A stretch of 17,926 nucleotides of DNA from CALCKU01 sp964534845 (GCA_964534845.1 CAZHPV010000051.1:1-17926); one strand, 5' to 3'. Numbered from the stretch's first letter, positions 6,675 to 15,380 are shown. The notes: generated from the sequence alone by a model not told the origin. Made by a program: numbers and translations.

Positions 6675-7881
6675 TATGATTTCCCCTAACCGGTCCTATA
6701 TTTTTATGCTTATGCCCGATTATATTGGCTATCTTCATCGCACTTCCAGCAGCAAAAGTATAGCCAAGCGAGCCGTGCCCTAGATTTAGATACAGGCCTT
6801 CTACTTTGCTTTCTCCAATGATAGGAACGCCAGAGGGTATCATGGGTCGTGCGCCCGTCCATTTTTCTATAGGCCCGTCAAAGTCGGCCACATCGGGCCA
6901 GGTCTCGCGCGCGATCTGTAGAAGTAAATCCAGCCTGCGGTCATTATTTTCAAAACGTTGATTGACGTCAACAAAGCCCGCTATGCGAAATTTATCACCC
7001 AAATTTGCGTAGACAATTTTATTTTGAAGATCCGTAACGCTGATGCAGGGAGAACTTTCTTTGGACCTTAACGTCAGGCTGTAACCCTGGATAGGATAGA
7101 TAGGCAGAGTAATGTCCAGCGGCTTTAAAAGTGGTAGCGCGTCATTTCCGAGGCAAATAATGAACTTGTCTGCCAAGTGTTGTTTTTTATCAGTTTCAAT
7201 TGCTGATACTCGTCCGTTTCTTGAGATGAGTTTTGATACCTTTTCCCCAAAACAATATTGAACACCAAATTTTTCTTCAGCTGAGGTCTTCAAAGCTTTG
7301 CAGTAATCAACCGTATTTAGCGCATAATCTGTCATGGAATAAATACCGCCCAAAATAGGTCTAGCCCAGGCCTTCAGACTCGGTTCAAGTTCAAGGCAAC
7401 TTTCGGGCCCAACAAAGCCTACTTCTTTTTTCATAGTGTTATATTCCGCGCGGGTTTGAGAAAGAATCAGCTTCCCGCGTCCTGTTGGCATAAATCTTTC
7501 CGGCATATCTTTTTCGAAACTTTCAAGTGCGTCTCTGGAAAGGTCGGCTAAGGCCTGACGCTCCAATCGATTAGACTTATAAAGGCTTGGGGAACAGTTT
7601 TTCAAAAAGCACAATCCCCAGCGAAAATAATGTAAATCAGGTCTAAATTTTAACTGCAAAGCTTTATCTAAGCCCAAGAGGTAACTCGGCATTTTTTTCA
7701 GTGTTGATGGGCTAGCGAGTGGATCGACATAGCTGTATGAAAGCTGCGCTCCATTTGCCTGACTAGCCCCAGTCGCAACATCCTTGCCCTTATCGATTAC
7801 GATGATTTCATGTCCCAAGCGCGCGAGAGCGTAGGCGGTCGAAACCCCTATTACACCTGCACCTAAGACACAAATTCTCAT
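6664..7881 (-). CDS. DadA-like D-amino acid dehydrogenase (FAD-dependent)
   Basis: This 405-residue FAD/DAO-family oxidoreductase matches DadA throughout. It has an N-terminal Rossmann ICVLGAGVIGVSTAYALARLG (3-23), ANGAQLSYSYVDPLASP, an IYPIQGYSLTL strand-loop, and the C-terminal WTGARPMIPSGVPIIG followed by LYLNLGHGSLGYTFAAGSA. DadA oxidatively deaminates D-amino acids to 2-imino/2-oxo acids and passes electrons to the respiratory chain at the inner face of the cytoplasmic membrane. There is no signal peptide, as expected. The start has AAGGAAAACC upstream. It is first in a run of five overlapping genes and follows the receptor gene by 97 bp. Glycine or D-proline oxidases of the same superfamily are alternatives, but the WTG-RPM-P-G-PIIG block favours DadA. 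Confidence 0.87.
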   Translation of the reverse strand: MRICVLGAGVIGVSTAYALARLGHEIIVIDKGKDVATGASQANGAQLSYSYVDPLASPSTLKKMPSYLLGLDKALQLKFRPDLHYFRWGLCFLKNCSPSLYKSNRLERQALADLSRDALESFEKDMPERFMPTGRGKLILSQTRAEYNTMKKEVGFVGPESCLELEPSLKAWARPILGGIYSMTDYALNTVDYCKALKTSAEEKFGVQYCFGEKVSKLISRNGRVSAIETDKKQHLADKFIICLGNDALPLLKPLDITLPIYPIQGYSLTLRSKESSPCISVTDLQNKIVYANLGDKFRIAGFVDVNQRFENNDRRLDLLLQIARETWPDVADFDGPIEKWTGARPMIPSGVPIIGESKVEGLYLNLGHGSLGYTFAAGSAMKIANIIGHKHKNIGPVRGNHNAA

Positions 7882-7918
7882 GGTTTTCCTTATTGGTTTT
7901 TGGCAAAGTTATATTGTC

Positions 7919-7967
7919 TTCTGAAATTTCAGAACTGAATTTACAGACGATAATTACCTGAAATTTT
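7919..7967. promoter_or_regulatory. 16-bp perfect palindrome plus two degenerate copies upstream of the dehydrogenase gene
   Basis: TTCTGAAATTTCAGAA (7919-7934) is a perfect palindrome. CTGAATTTACAG (7935-7946) is a near match of its 12-bp core, and CTGAAATTTT (7958-7967) is a half copy. All lie in the 97-bp gap between receptor and dehydrogenase genes, 38-86 bp before the dehydrogenase ATG. This suggests an operator array for an internal promoter. The palindrome has no loop, so a terminator is unlikely. Confidence 0.45.
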
Positions 7968-7978
7968 GCTTTTAGATT

Positions 7979-10912
7979 TTAAAAATTGTGACGAATGCTG
8001 CCGTACCAGTAACGGCCTCTATTGGAATGCAATCCAGTGAAATAACCGCGCGCAAATTCATCAGCAATCGGAGGGAGTTCGTTGCCTATATTGCGAATAC
8101 CAAGCCTAACACGTGTATTGTCTCCGCCAAAAGCCCCGTCAAATGTATAATCAGCATATACACTCACGGTATTAAAAGATGAAATAGGGAGAACATTTCC
8201 GTCTGCGTCTTGAGTTGAGGTGTCAACCACATCACCTACATGACGAAGGAACACGCCAGCCCCCCAAGGCCCCTTGTCCCAAACAACGGAACCAGAGTAC
8301 CGCAAATCTGGATTGCCATTTTGCTTGATTAGGTCTTCTTGCCCGACCACATCCACGAGAGGATTTATGATGCCTGCATCCAGTGCGGCCTGCAATTCAA
8401 GACCCTCTTCGGATGGATCTTGGAAAAACTCTATGATATGTGCGACGTTACCTCGAACTCTAAAATCACCTAACTTATCGGTTTCAAAATTCACTTGCGC
8501 CCCAAAATCTATCCCTTCTGAAGTGCGAGGGTTCAGGTTTCTAAAGTCTTGACGGACTTCGAGAATTTCTCCCGCCCCTGACGGGTCCAAGCCAGCTGCT
8601 ACGAAAATTGCCGCTGTGTCTGCATCTGGCGCAGCTCTGACAACATTAGGGTTAAAACTGCCTTCGAGACGTCTTAAGTAATCCAGCGAAATTTCATTTT
8701 GATCGGAAAACAAACCGACAAGCTGATTTTGTTCAATCCTCCACCAATCAGCTGTAAAAATAATATTTCGCGTAGGTTCAAAAGTAGCGCCAAATGAATA
8801 GTTATTGCTGGTTTCAGGACTTAGGTCTGGGCCGCCGCCTCTCACGCCTTCAGTTGAAACGTTGTCACAAGGGTCATCAACAGTAAAAGCCGGATCCCCA
8901 TTTGCCCGCTGAATCGCTTCACATAATATCCAGTCTTCACGGCCCGTGTTTACACGCCTTATATTTGTGGCATTAATTTGCTCAAGATTTGGCGCGCGGA
9001 AGCCTTCAGAATAAGCGCCGCGAATTTGGAACTGTTCGAATAAATGCCAAGAGGCTGCAATTTTCGGGCTGAGTTCGCTTCCCGCATCGGAATAATCTTC
9101 GCCTCTAAGCGCTAATTGCAGATCAAAAGCATGAACCAACGGGATATCCATTTCAGGACTAATCACAGGAACAGCTAGCTCTACGAAAGCTGAGAACACA
9201 TCCCTATCACCATTTGTATCGGGCGTTGGACTTGACCCTAGTACATCCGATAGATTGGTAATCCCTGTTACACTGTCCGTGAAGGTAATTGTACCGTCCA
9301 ACCTATCATCCCTATCATCTTCATAAGTTTCATTACGCCATTCCACCCCAACTGCAGCCCCTAGATCTCCAGCAGGAAGTGTAAAGAGTGCCGGGTTAGA
9401 GAACTTAGCATCAGCCAAGGTCAATTTGGTCGTTCCATCACGCGAAACGTCTACAGTGAATCCATCAATAGTGGCTTGATCATTGGCAAAATTTGGTAGA
9501 TTTGTATTGTCAACATTGCCGCCAGCAAAAGGGTTATAAGCCGTGGCATCGGTACGTCCAAGTGCCTCTTGAAATAGTGTGTTACTTATACGGTTAGTTG
9601 TATCGTCCGTTCTGGCTTCAGAGTGCAAAAATGCCGACTCCCAATCCCAATTGGCCCAATTTCCTCTTAATCCACCTAAAACTCGGAAACTTTCATTCTC
9701 TACATTTATAAATCGCTGCCCGGCATCAATAGGTCGGAAATCAACAATACGTATATCTTGTCCAAAAGGGTTAAAGAAGCCGGATTCAGGTATTACAATT
9801 CGATTACTTGAAAGCAAAGCAGCCGCTTCGCGAGCACGGTCAGTTTCTGCTCGATAATATGACGCTTCCCCAAAGAAATCGATGCCGTTATCGAATGAAT
9901 GATTGAAAAAGCCTAACAAATTATAGCGATCCAATTCACTACCGATATCTCGAAAATTTGCCCGGTCAAGGCGAAGATCCGTGTCAATTGTACCACCATT
10001 ATCAATACAGACTGCGCCAGGTAAGTCGACTAAACATCCAGCAAAACTATCTGGTTGGACGTGAAAATCATCATCGCCCACCCCTGGAATTGTAGGCTCT
10101 CCCGCAAGAGTTTCAAACTCACCAAATTGTGTTTGCGTAGACGTGTTTCGAAGCTGAGTGTCTCCCTCAAAAGGTGTGCCTTCAAAGAAAACACGTAAAT
10201 CTTCGGTCGATGAATTTCGTAAATCAGATGCCGGAACACCACTCCTAAATAGCGCATTACCAAAAACAGAAAAATTGGTCTTGCCTTGGTTAAAGTTTTT
10301 TCCCCATTTGAACGTTCCACTGAGTTCGTCAAGGCTCGTTTCACCAGATGCGCCATATTGTAAATTCACCTGAAGACCGTCATAATCATCATCTAAAATC
10401 GTATTAATGACCCCCGCGACAGCATCTGTACCATATACGGCCGAGGCACCATCACGCAACACTTCTACGCGACTGATACCAGACACGGGCAAAGAATTTG
10501 AATTTACAGAAACTACAGGTGTTTGATTCACGGCTTGAGTTCCTGGGTGATTAACAAGACGTCTCCCATTAAGCAGAACGAGTGTATTCCCATCTCCTAC
10601 GCCGCGTAAATTAACAGACCCCACATCTCCTCGTGCACCGTTGACACCTGTAAAGTTTGCCTCCCGAAAGGTAACGTCGCCTAGCTGCGGAATAGAAGCC
10701 AATAACTCATCACCACTGACAGCGCCCGTCACTTCAATATCAATGGTGTCCAAAAGCGTCACTGGCAAAATACCCGCAATATCAGAGCCTTTAATCTGCG
10801 TTCCTACGACAATAATTTCGTCATCTTCCGCGTCTTGCGCATATGCTGTTGCTCCCATATCGATTAAGGCCGTTGAGAGTAATAATTGCGATACAATAGA
10901 ATGATACTTCAT
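7979..10912 (-). CDS. TonB-dependent outer-membrane receptor
   Basis: This 977-residue protein is a full-length TonB-dependent receptor. It begins with a signal peptide (cleavage likely after AYA at 25), followed by a TonB-box-like DEIIVVG, then a plug domain (about 45-170) containing SVNLRGVGDGNTLVLLNGRRLV and ISRVEVLRDGASAVYGTDAVAGVIN. The rest is a 22-strand-type barrel with many aromatic, acidic-loop segments, ending in a C-terminal Phe as outer-membrane proteins do. Such receptors import siderophores, vitamins, sugars or peptides using TonB energy. Position ahead of peptidase, deacylase and D-amino acid dehydrogenase genes, behind a LysR gene, suggests uptake of a peptide or N-acylated amino-acid substrate rather than iron; that is inference. 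Start ATG has AAAAGGGGA upstream. Confidence 0.93.
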   Translation of the reverse strand: MKYHSIVSQLLLSTALIDMGATAYAQDAEDDEIIVVGTQIKGSDIAGILPVTLLDTIDIEVTGAVSGDELLASIPQLGDVTFREANFTGVNGARGDVGSVNLRGVGDGNTLVLLNGRRLVNHPGTQAVNQTPVVSVNSNSLPVSGISRVEVLRDGASAVYGTDAVAGVINTILDDDYDGLQVNLQYGASGETSLDELSGTFKWGKNFNQGKTNFSVFGNALFRSGVPASDLRNSSTEDLRVFFEGTPFEGDTQLRNTSTQTQFGEFETLAGEPTIPGVGDDDFHVQPDSFAGCLVDLPGAVCIDNGGTIDTDLRLDRANFRDIGSELDRYNLLGFFNHSFDNGIDFFGEASYYRAETDRAREAAALLSSNRIVIPESGFFNPFGQDIRIVDFRPIDAGQRFINVENESFRVLGGLRGNWANWDWESAFLHSEARTDDTTNRISNTLFQEALGRTDATAYNPFAGGNVDNTNLPNFANDQATIDGFTVDVSRDGTTKLTLADAKFSNPALFTLPAGDLGAAVGVEWRNETYEDDRDDRLDGTITFTDSVTGITNLSDVLGSSPTPDTNGDRDVFSAFVELAVPVISPEMDIPLVHAFDLQLALRGEDYSDAGSELSPKIAASWHLFEQFQIRGAYSEGFRAPNLEQINATNIRRVNTGREDWILCEAIQRANGDPAFTVDDPCDNVSTEGVRGGGPDLSPETSNNYSFGATFEPTRNIIFTADWWRIEQNQLVGLFSDQNEISLDYLRRLEGSFNPNVVRAAPDADTAAIFVAAGLDPSGAGEILEVRQDFRNLNPRTSEGIDFGAQVNFETDKLGDFRVRGNVAHIIEFFQDPSEEGLELQAALDAGIINPLVDVVGQEDLIKQNGNPDLRYSGSVVWDKGPWGAGVFLRHVGDVVDTSTQDADGNVLPISSFNTVSVYADYTFDGAFGGDNTRVRLGIRNIGNELPPIADEFARGYFTGLHSNRGRYWYGSIRHNF

Positions 10913-10929
10913 AAAAATCCCCTTTTATT

Positions 10930-10949
10930 ATCGTTCTAAAGTGAACGAT
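10930..10949. promoter_or_regulatory. Inverted repeat just upstream of the receptor start
   Basis: ATCGTTC (10930-10936) and GAACGAT (10943-10949) are exact inverted arms with a 6-base spacer, ending 17 bases before the receptor ATG and next to its ribosome binding site. It could be an operator or, in the transcript, a 7-bp-stem hairpin in the 5' leader that limits ribosome access. Confidence 0.4.
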
Positions 10950-10999
10950 TCTGAGGACTTCATCAAATTCTTATGATTTCTCCATCTATAGCCTTAGTC

Positions 11000-11027
11000 T
11001 ATATAATGCTGAGTAGTAGCAAATCAA
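11000..11027 (-). promoter_or_regulatory. Possible sigma-70-type promoter of the receptor operon
   Basis: On the minus strand TTGATT (11027-11022) and TATATA (11005-11000) are separated by 16 bases, a fair -35/-10 pair. It overlaps the end of the LysR coding region and would give a leader of about 80 bases. Matches are imperfect and AT-rich DNA gives chance hits. Confidence 0.3.
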
Positions 11028-11944
11028 TTTACAAGATCTTTGTAGGCTTTTTTGACTCTGAATTTATCCATTGCAGTCTTTAATTCTGTCATGAAGATGG
11101 AATGCGTCTTTAGTCCCGAAACATTTAACCGTGTTATGACATCTACATTAATAGCGATGGAAGGCGAAATTTTTCGCATCTGCAAGCCCGATAAATCCCC
11201 AGATAATGCTGTAATAGCATCAATAATGGCTATTCCAGCACTTTGTTTAACAAGGCGTTTTGCCAAATGATAAGTTTCCACAACTATATGACTATCTATG
11301 GGCTTATCAAACGCATCTTCAAGCCGTCGATTTAGAATTTGTCCCAGAACACTTTTTCCATTCAGAGTTATCAATGGTAAATTTTGCATAGCAGCAATAT
11401 TTAGAACTTTACTATCGGGTAGGTTCATGCCTTCGGGCGCAACACATACAAACCCTGTTTGCCCAATTCGATGCGTTTCAATTCCCGGGTAGCTCGGAGC
11501 ATCAAAGACTAGTCCAATATCTATCGTTTCATTCAGTAATGACTTAGCGACTTCGTTTGCATGCAAGGTCTCAGTTTCGATTGTGATATTGTTATGGTTT
11601 TTTGAAAATGCCGCTAAAGCCATTGGACCAACCTCAAGGCCAAATGCAGGTGTCATGGCGAATCTCAAATGTTGACCTTTGGTATTTTTCAATAGATTTG
11701 TGAAACGATTTAACTCGCTAAGTTGCTCAAAAAGAGGTTCAATTTTCTCAAACAACTTTACCCCATTCTCACTGGGAATAAGCCGGCCCGAAACGCGGTC
11801 GAATAACTCGAAGCCAAGTTGATCTTCAGCATGTTTAAGAACTTTACTCACAGTTGGTTGAGACACGTTAAGCGCCCGTGCTCCACCGCTAACCGACCCT
11901 GTAACGTATACTGCGTGAAAAACTTCAATATGCCGTAACTTCAT
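11024..11944 (-). CDS. LysR-family transcriptional regulator
   Basis: This 306-residue regulator has the standard LysR plan. A winged HTH sits at residues 1-62 (MKLRHIEVFHAVYVTGSVSGGAR, then LNVSQPTVSKVLKHAEDQLGFELFDR), followed by a periplasmic-binding-protein-like effector domain from about 90. I chose ATG at 11944 because MKLRHIEVFHAV is the usual family start; a GTG two codons upstream at 11950 is the alternative. Neither has a strong ribosome binding site. It reads in the same direction as the receptor gene, 111 bp ahead of it, so it probably controls the scavenging operon and responds to a pathway metabolite such as a D-amino acid. LysR genes are more often divergent from their targets, so this assignment is inference. 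Confidence 0.9.
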   Translation of the reverse strand: MKLRHIEVFHAVYVTGSVSGGARALNVSQPTVSKVLKHAEDQLGFELFDRVSGRLIPSENGVKLFEKIEPLFEQLSELNRFTNLLKNTKGQHLRFAMTPAFGLEVGPMALAAFSKNHNNITIETETLHANEVAKSLLNETIDIGLVFDAPSYPGIETHRIGQTGFVCVAPEGMNLPDSKVLNIAAMQNLPLITLNGKSVLGQILNRRLEDAFDKPIDSHIVVETYHLAKRLVKQSAGIAIIDAITALSGDLSGLQMRKISPSIAINVDVITRLNVSGLKTHSIFMTELKTAMDKFRVKKAYKDLVN

Positions 11945-12018
11945 AAACACATAGTTTCATTTCAATATGCAAGTCGTCAATGCAAATGTCCAAATAACAC
12001 ATCTAGCTCTAATAATGG

Positions 12019-12046
12019 GTGTCCTAATTTGGCGTTTTAAGACATT
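12019..12046. repeat. Dispersed hairpin repeat, copy 4
   Basis: GTGTCCTAATTTGGCG followed by TTTTAAGACATT is a diverged copy of the repeat seen at 727-794 and 2010-2039. The arms GTCCTA and TTAAGAC pair imperfectly. It begins two bases beyond the CapA-type stop codon and lies about 70 bp upstream of the LysR start. Confidence 0.5.
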
Positions 12047-12048
12047 AA

Positions 12049-13950
12049 TCACCCACCTATGCCCTCATGTGACGTTCCGACAGGAATGATCTCAACGTCA
12101 TCCAATTTCACTCCTGCTTGTGCATTTTCAATTTTCAACATGATACGCGATTCATTGCCTTTCCAGCTGGGTGCATCGAAATCAAAGTGAATAGGTGTCC
12201 AGCCTTCGCCTGCCGCCTTGAATGATCCTAGCGTTTGGAGCGGTGCCGTTTCTAGGGCTGCATATCTGTTCATACCTTTGGGGCGATACTGGATTGACGC
12301 TGTGATCGACGCGCCTTTTGATGCCTTGATATATCCTTGCCAGCGCATTTTATCAGCTGGGTAAACTTTCATGAATGTCTTAAGACCAAATGTTACCGGT
12401 AGATCTGCATTGATGGGGGTGAGCTCCAAAGCGGCGTGCCCTGTGCGGGCGTCCTTCGTGGGTTCGAACGTGGCGTTTTCCGCCGTCCATGTGCGCTCTG
12501 AAGTTTCGAAGCTGGTATAGCTTTCAAAATCACCTACATAAAGAATGTCACCATTTCCGGATGGTTTGATTGCCGGTTCCGCCTGCCGGCTATCGATCAC
12601 GGCGTGACCGCCGGAGCGACTGACAATGGTGTTTCTGTCGCCCGACAAACGCGTGACCCGATCGAGAATATAACGGCGTGTCGCGTTGGTGGCCGGAAGA
12701 GGTTTATAGCCTTTGACGTGCAGCGGGATAACTTCGGCGCGGTAGAACTCATCCCTGTCCATCCACACATTGACCGCTGATGCGGCATGGGTGGAGTTGA
12801 AAAATTGGTCAAACGCGAAATTGCCGAGGGAATAGGCAATCAACTTTCCTTTATAGAGCTCGAACCCTTGTGTGACGTGGGGATGGTGGGCAATGACCAA
12901 GTCCGCGCCTTGGTCGATGGCGAGTTTCAACCTCGTTTCCGTGGATTGGCTGGGGCCCTCACTATATTCGCGCGACCCATGATATTGCACGACATCGATT
13001 TGGTTGGGTTTCCCCCCGGCTTTTAATGAGTTTTGGATGTTTTCATTGGAGCCATAAGCCGCGCCGCCCTTGGTGGACTCTGCGACTTGGCTGGGTGTCA
13101 CACGTCCTTTCCAACCAACAAAACCCCATGCAGAAACCTGCACCCCATCTAAATCGGCAATATTCGGTTCAAGTGCCACTGCCTCATTTGGCCCAGCACC
13201 CGAAAACCCCAGATTAGACTCTTCCAAAACTTGAAGTGTCGTATCCAGTCCGCTTTCTAAATAGTCATATGTATGATTGTTACCGAGAGATACGTAGTCG
13301 ACACCCATCCACTCCAAGGCTTTGACGATGTCGGGGTGGGTATAAAAGACTACGTTCTTGGAGGCAGATTCAGCTGGTTCCTTTTTAGCAAGAATGGTTT
13401 CAAGATTTATAGCGCCGTAATCTGCGGTTTCAAAATAGGGTTTCATTTCAGACAAAATTGACCTCATGTCTTTAAGGCGAGTTGCGTTGTGAATGAGCCG
13501 CTCTTCATTCCAACGAGGTTCAAGATAACGTCGCCCCATCATGGTATCGCCGCCAAACGTCAAAAGCCGCCGGCCCGCTTTTTCCTTCACGAGCGTGATG
13601 GCCGGCACGGATAGTGTTCCGTCCTCTGAGGCCAATTCAACTTGCGAGAATGTGTGAACGCTATCGTATAGCCCTGGCCCCGACAGCTTCACGCGAAAGA
13701 TATCTTCATCGGCAACAGATATTGCGAACCTTCCGTTTGGTCCGATGCTTTGCTTCACACCATTCACTTCGATCATTGAACCATTGGGAAGGCCTGATTG
13801 GTCAGCAAGTGACACAAGTCCGGTTAGCAAATGATTATCCGCCCCACTATTATTTAAGGGTTGTGTATTATGAACACACGAAGACAGTAAAATCGAAGTA
13901 AATATTCCAGAATACAAAAGTGAGGCTTTTAACATATCATATTCTTTCAT
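12049..13950 (-). CDS. CapA-family (PGA_cap) lipoprotein with flanking beta domains
   Basis: This 633-residue predicted lipoprotein has lipobox L-S-S-C (C25). Residues about 40-110 look like a small beta-sandwich of the carboxypeptidase-regulatory type. The metallophosphatase-like CapA domain follows: LTFGGDTMMGRRY (N-terminal metal site), DYGAINLETIL, DYVSLGNNHTYDY, QYHGSREYSEGPS, and GADLVIAHHPHVTQGFELYKGKLIAYSLGNFAFDQF ahead of a linker. Residues about 470-625 resemble a carbohydrate-binding jelly roll (GDFESYTSFE, GHAALELTP, VKLDDVEIIP). CapA/PgsA proteins act in poly-gamma-glutamate synthesis, but many single CapA-domain lipoproteins have unknown roles, and no capB/capC is present here. 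An ATG at 13935 is an alternative start. Its GC content looks higher than that of its neighbours over 12.4-13.1 kb. Confidence 0.85.
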   Translation of the reverse strand: MKEYDMLKASLLYSGIFTSILLSSCVHNTQPLNNSGADNHLLTGLVSLADQSGLPNGSMIEVNGVKQSIGPNGRFAISVADEDIFRVKLSGPGLYDSVHTFSQVELASEDGTLSVPAITLVKEKAGRRLLTFGGDTMMGRRYLEPRWNEERLIHNATRLKDMRSILSEMKPYFETADYGAINLETILAKKEPAESASKNVVFYTHPDIVKALEWMGVDYVSLGNNHTYDYLESGLDTTLQVLEESNLGFSGAGPNEAVALEPNIADLDGVQVSAWGFVGWKGRVTPSQVAESTKGGAAYGSNENIQNSLKAGGKPNQIDVVQYHGSREYSEGPSQSTETRLKLAIDQGADLVIAHHPHVTQGFELYKGKLIAYSLGNFAFDQFFNSTHAASAVNVWMDRDEFYRAEVIPLHVKGYKPLPATNATRRYILDRVTRLSGDRNTIVSRSGGHAVIDSRQAEPAIKPSGNGDILYVGDFESYTSFETSERTWTAENATFEPTKDARTGHAALELTPINADLPVTFGLKTFMKVYPADKMRWQGYIKASKGASITASIQYRPKGMNRYAALETAPLQTLGSFKAAGEGWTPIHFDFDAPSWKGNESRIMLKIENAQAGVKLDDVEIIPVGTSHEGIGG

Positions 13951-14030
13951 CGGGTGAGCACGTTCTCCGATTACCTATGCTTTGCCCCCAAGCCGACTTC
14001 AATCAAATAATATGTTTCGACCATAAAGGT

Positions 14031-15203
14031 TCATTGGACGCAATACTTTGACCAATCAGTCATGAGTTTACGTCGTTTCTCTAGTGCATTTCGTCGTCTA
14101 TATGCTTGTTCTACCTTATTTCCAATTTTATGTGATAGCGCAGCTTCAGCCACTTCACGAGAATACTCCGTCTTATCACCACACCAATCCCTGAACGATG
14201 ACCGAAAACCATGTACCGTTGCATCTTGAATGCCCATCCTTCTCATCAACATGTTCATCGACATATTGCTTAGAGGTCGCCCTCTCTTTCCTCCTGGAAA
14301 TATATATTTTGAATCTCTCATCTCTGAAGCACGTTTCAAAATGGCTAAAACCTCATCCGATAGAGGTACAATGTGCTCGACCTTGGATTTCATTCTGTGA
14401 TCAGGGATTGTCCACGTCCTCTCATTTAGATTGATTTCGTCCCATGACGCTCCCAAGGTTTCGTTAGATCGCGCAGCTGTATGAATTGTGAATTCCAACG
14501 CTAAGGCAGATGCACCAACTTGCTGAACGAGAGCCTTCATAAAGTTATTAATTTTTTCGTAGGGCATAGATGCAAAATTACCCTTCTTCGAAGAATCTCT
14601 TTTTGGCAAGATATCTTTAAGATGCCCCTTCCAACGCGCAGGGTTTTCACCCTGCCTCCAACCATGAGCGGTAGCATGGTCAAGAAATCTCTCTATTCTT
14701 GACCTTAACCTACGAGCAGTTTCCTCCTTGGTAGTCCAAATGGGTTTAAGCACCCGAAGTACATCTTTCGTCTCTACTTGATCAACGGCGATAGAGCGTA
14801 TGGGTTTACAATAGTGAGAAACAGTCCTCTGCCATTGCTGTCTATGTTTTTCGCTGGACCAATCCACCTTCAAGTTTTCGACGAGATGGTCGGCAACAAC
14901 TCCGAATGATTTGGTCGTCCGTTGCAATTCCCCCTCTTCCCTCAACCGCTCTTGAATTGGATCTTTCCCTTCAGCTACTAATTCCCGAGAAAGTTGAGCT
15001 TTGATTCGGGCCTGGGCCAGCCCTACTCACGGAAAACTTCCAAGTCCCATCTCACGCCGCTTCCCATTGGTAACCCACATGTATACCCATTTTTTTGCGT
15101 TGGTTTTTGATGTAACTAAGTATAAGCCAGCACCATCGCTTAATCGTCCAGGCACTTTGTTGGAAACAACTTTTCTTACGGTTAGTTTATGAATAGCGGG
15201 CAT
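14031..15203 (-). pseudogene. P4-type tyrosine integrase, interrupted by one in-frame TGA
   Basis: Reading from ATG at 15203, the frame gives MPAIHKLTVRKV and LSDGAGLYLVTSKTNAKKWVYMW, the arm-binding (DUF4102) domain of P4-type integrases. It then meets TGA at 15029-15027, right after GLGSFP, and continues in the same frame with VGLAQARIKAQLSRE to a normal TGA at 14031. Apart from that codon the gene is intact: about 389 residues, with catalytic Arg in TAARSNE, Lys in DHRMKSK, HGFR (His, Arg), LSHK (His) and the nucleophile Tyr in EQAYRRRN. A TTG at 14945 could restart translation, but such a product would lack the arm-binding domain. The single stop suggests recent inactivation. No other mobile genes lie beside it. 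Confidence 0.85.
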
Positions 15204-15248
15204 TGTTTCTTAGTTTCAATTAGCACTTGAGCAATCAACAGGACTTAT

Positions 15249-15269
15249 CCAGTCCCATTTCTGGTCCCA
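15249..15269. other. Possible integrase arm-type or attachment repeats
   Basis: GTCCCA occurs twice at 15252-15257 and 15264-15269, 12 bases apart, within an inverted CCAG-N8-CTGG. This lies about 50 bp upstream of the integrase start, where P4-type elements carry arm sites. No matching second site or duplicated tRNA end was found, so the call is weak. Confidence 0.2.
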
Positions 15270-15380
15270 CTCTTAACATAGATTGGCATGAAATAGCAAT
15301 ATACGACATGAGACAAAAATGCGTCTAAGTTATTGTTTTACATGGTATATTTTGAACATTATAAAACATCATGAAACAGC

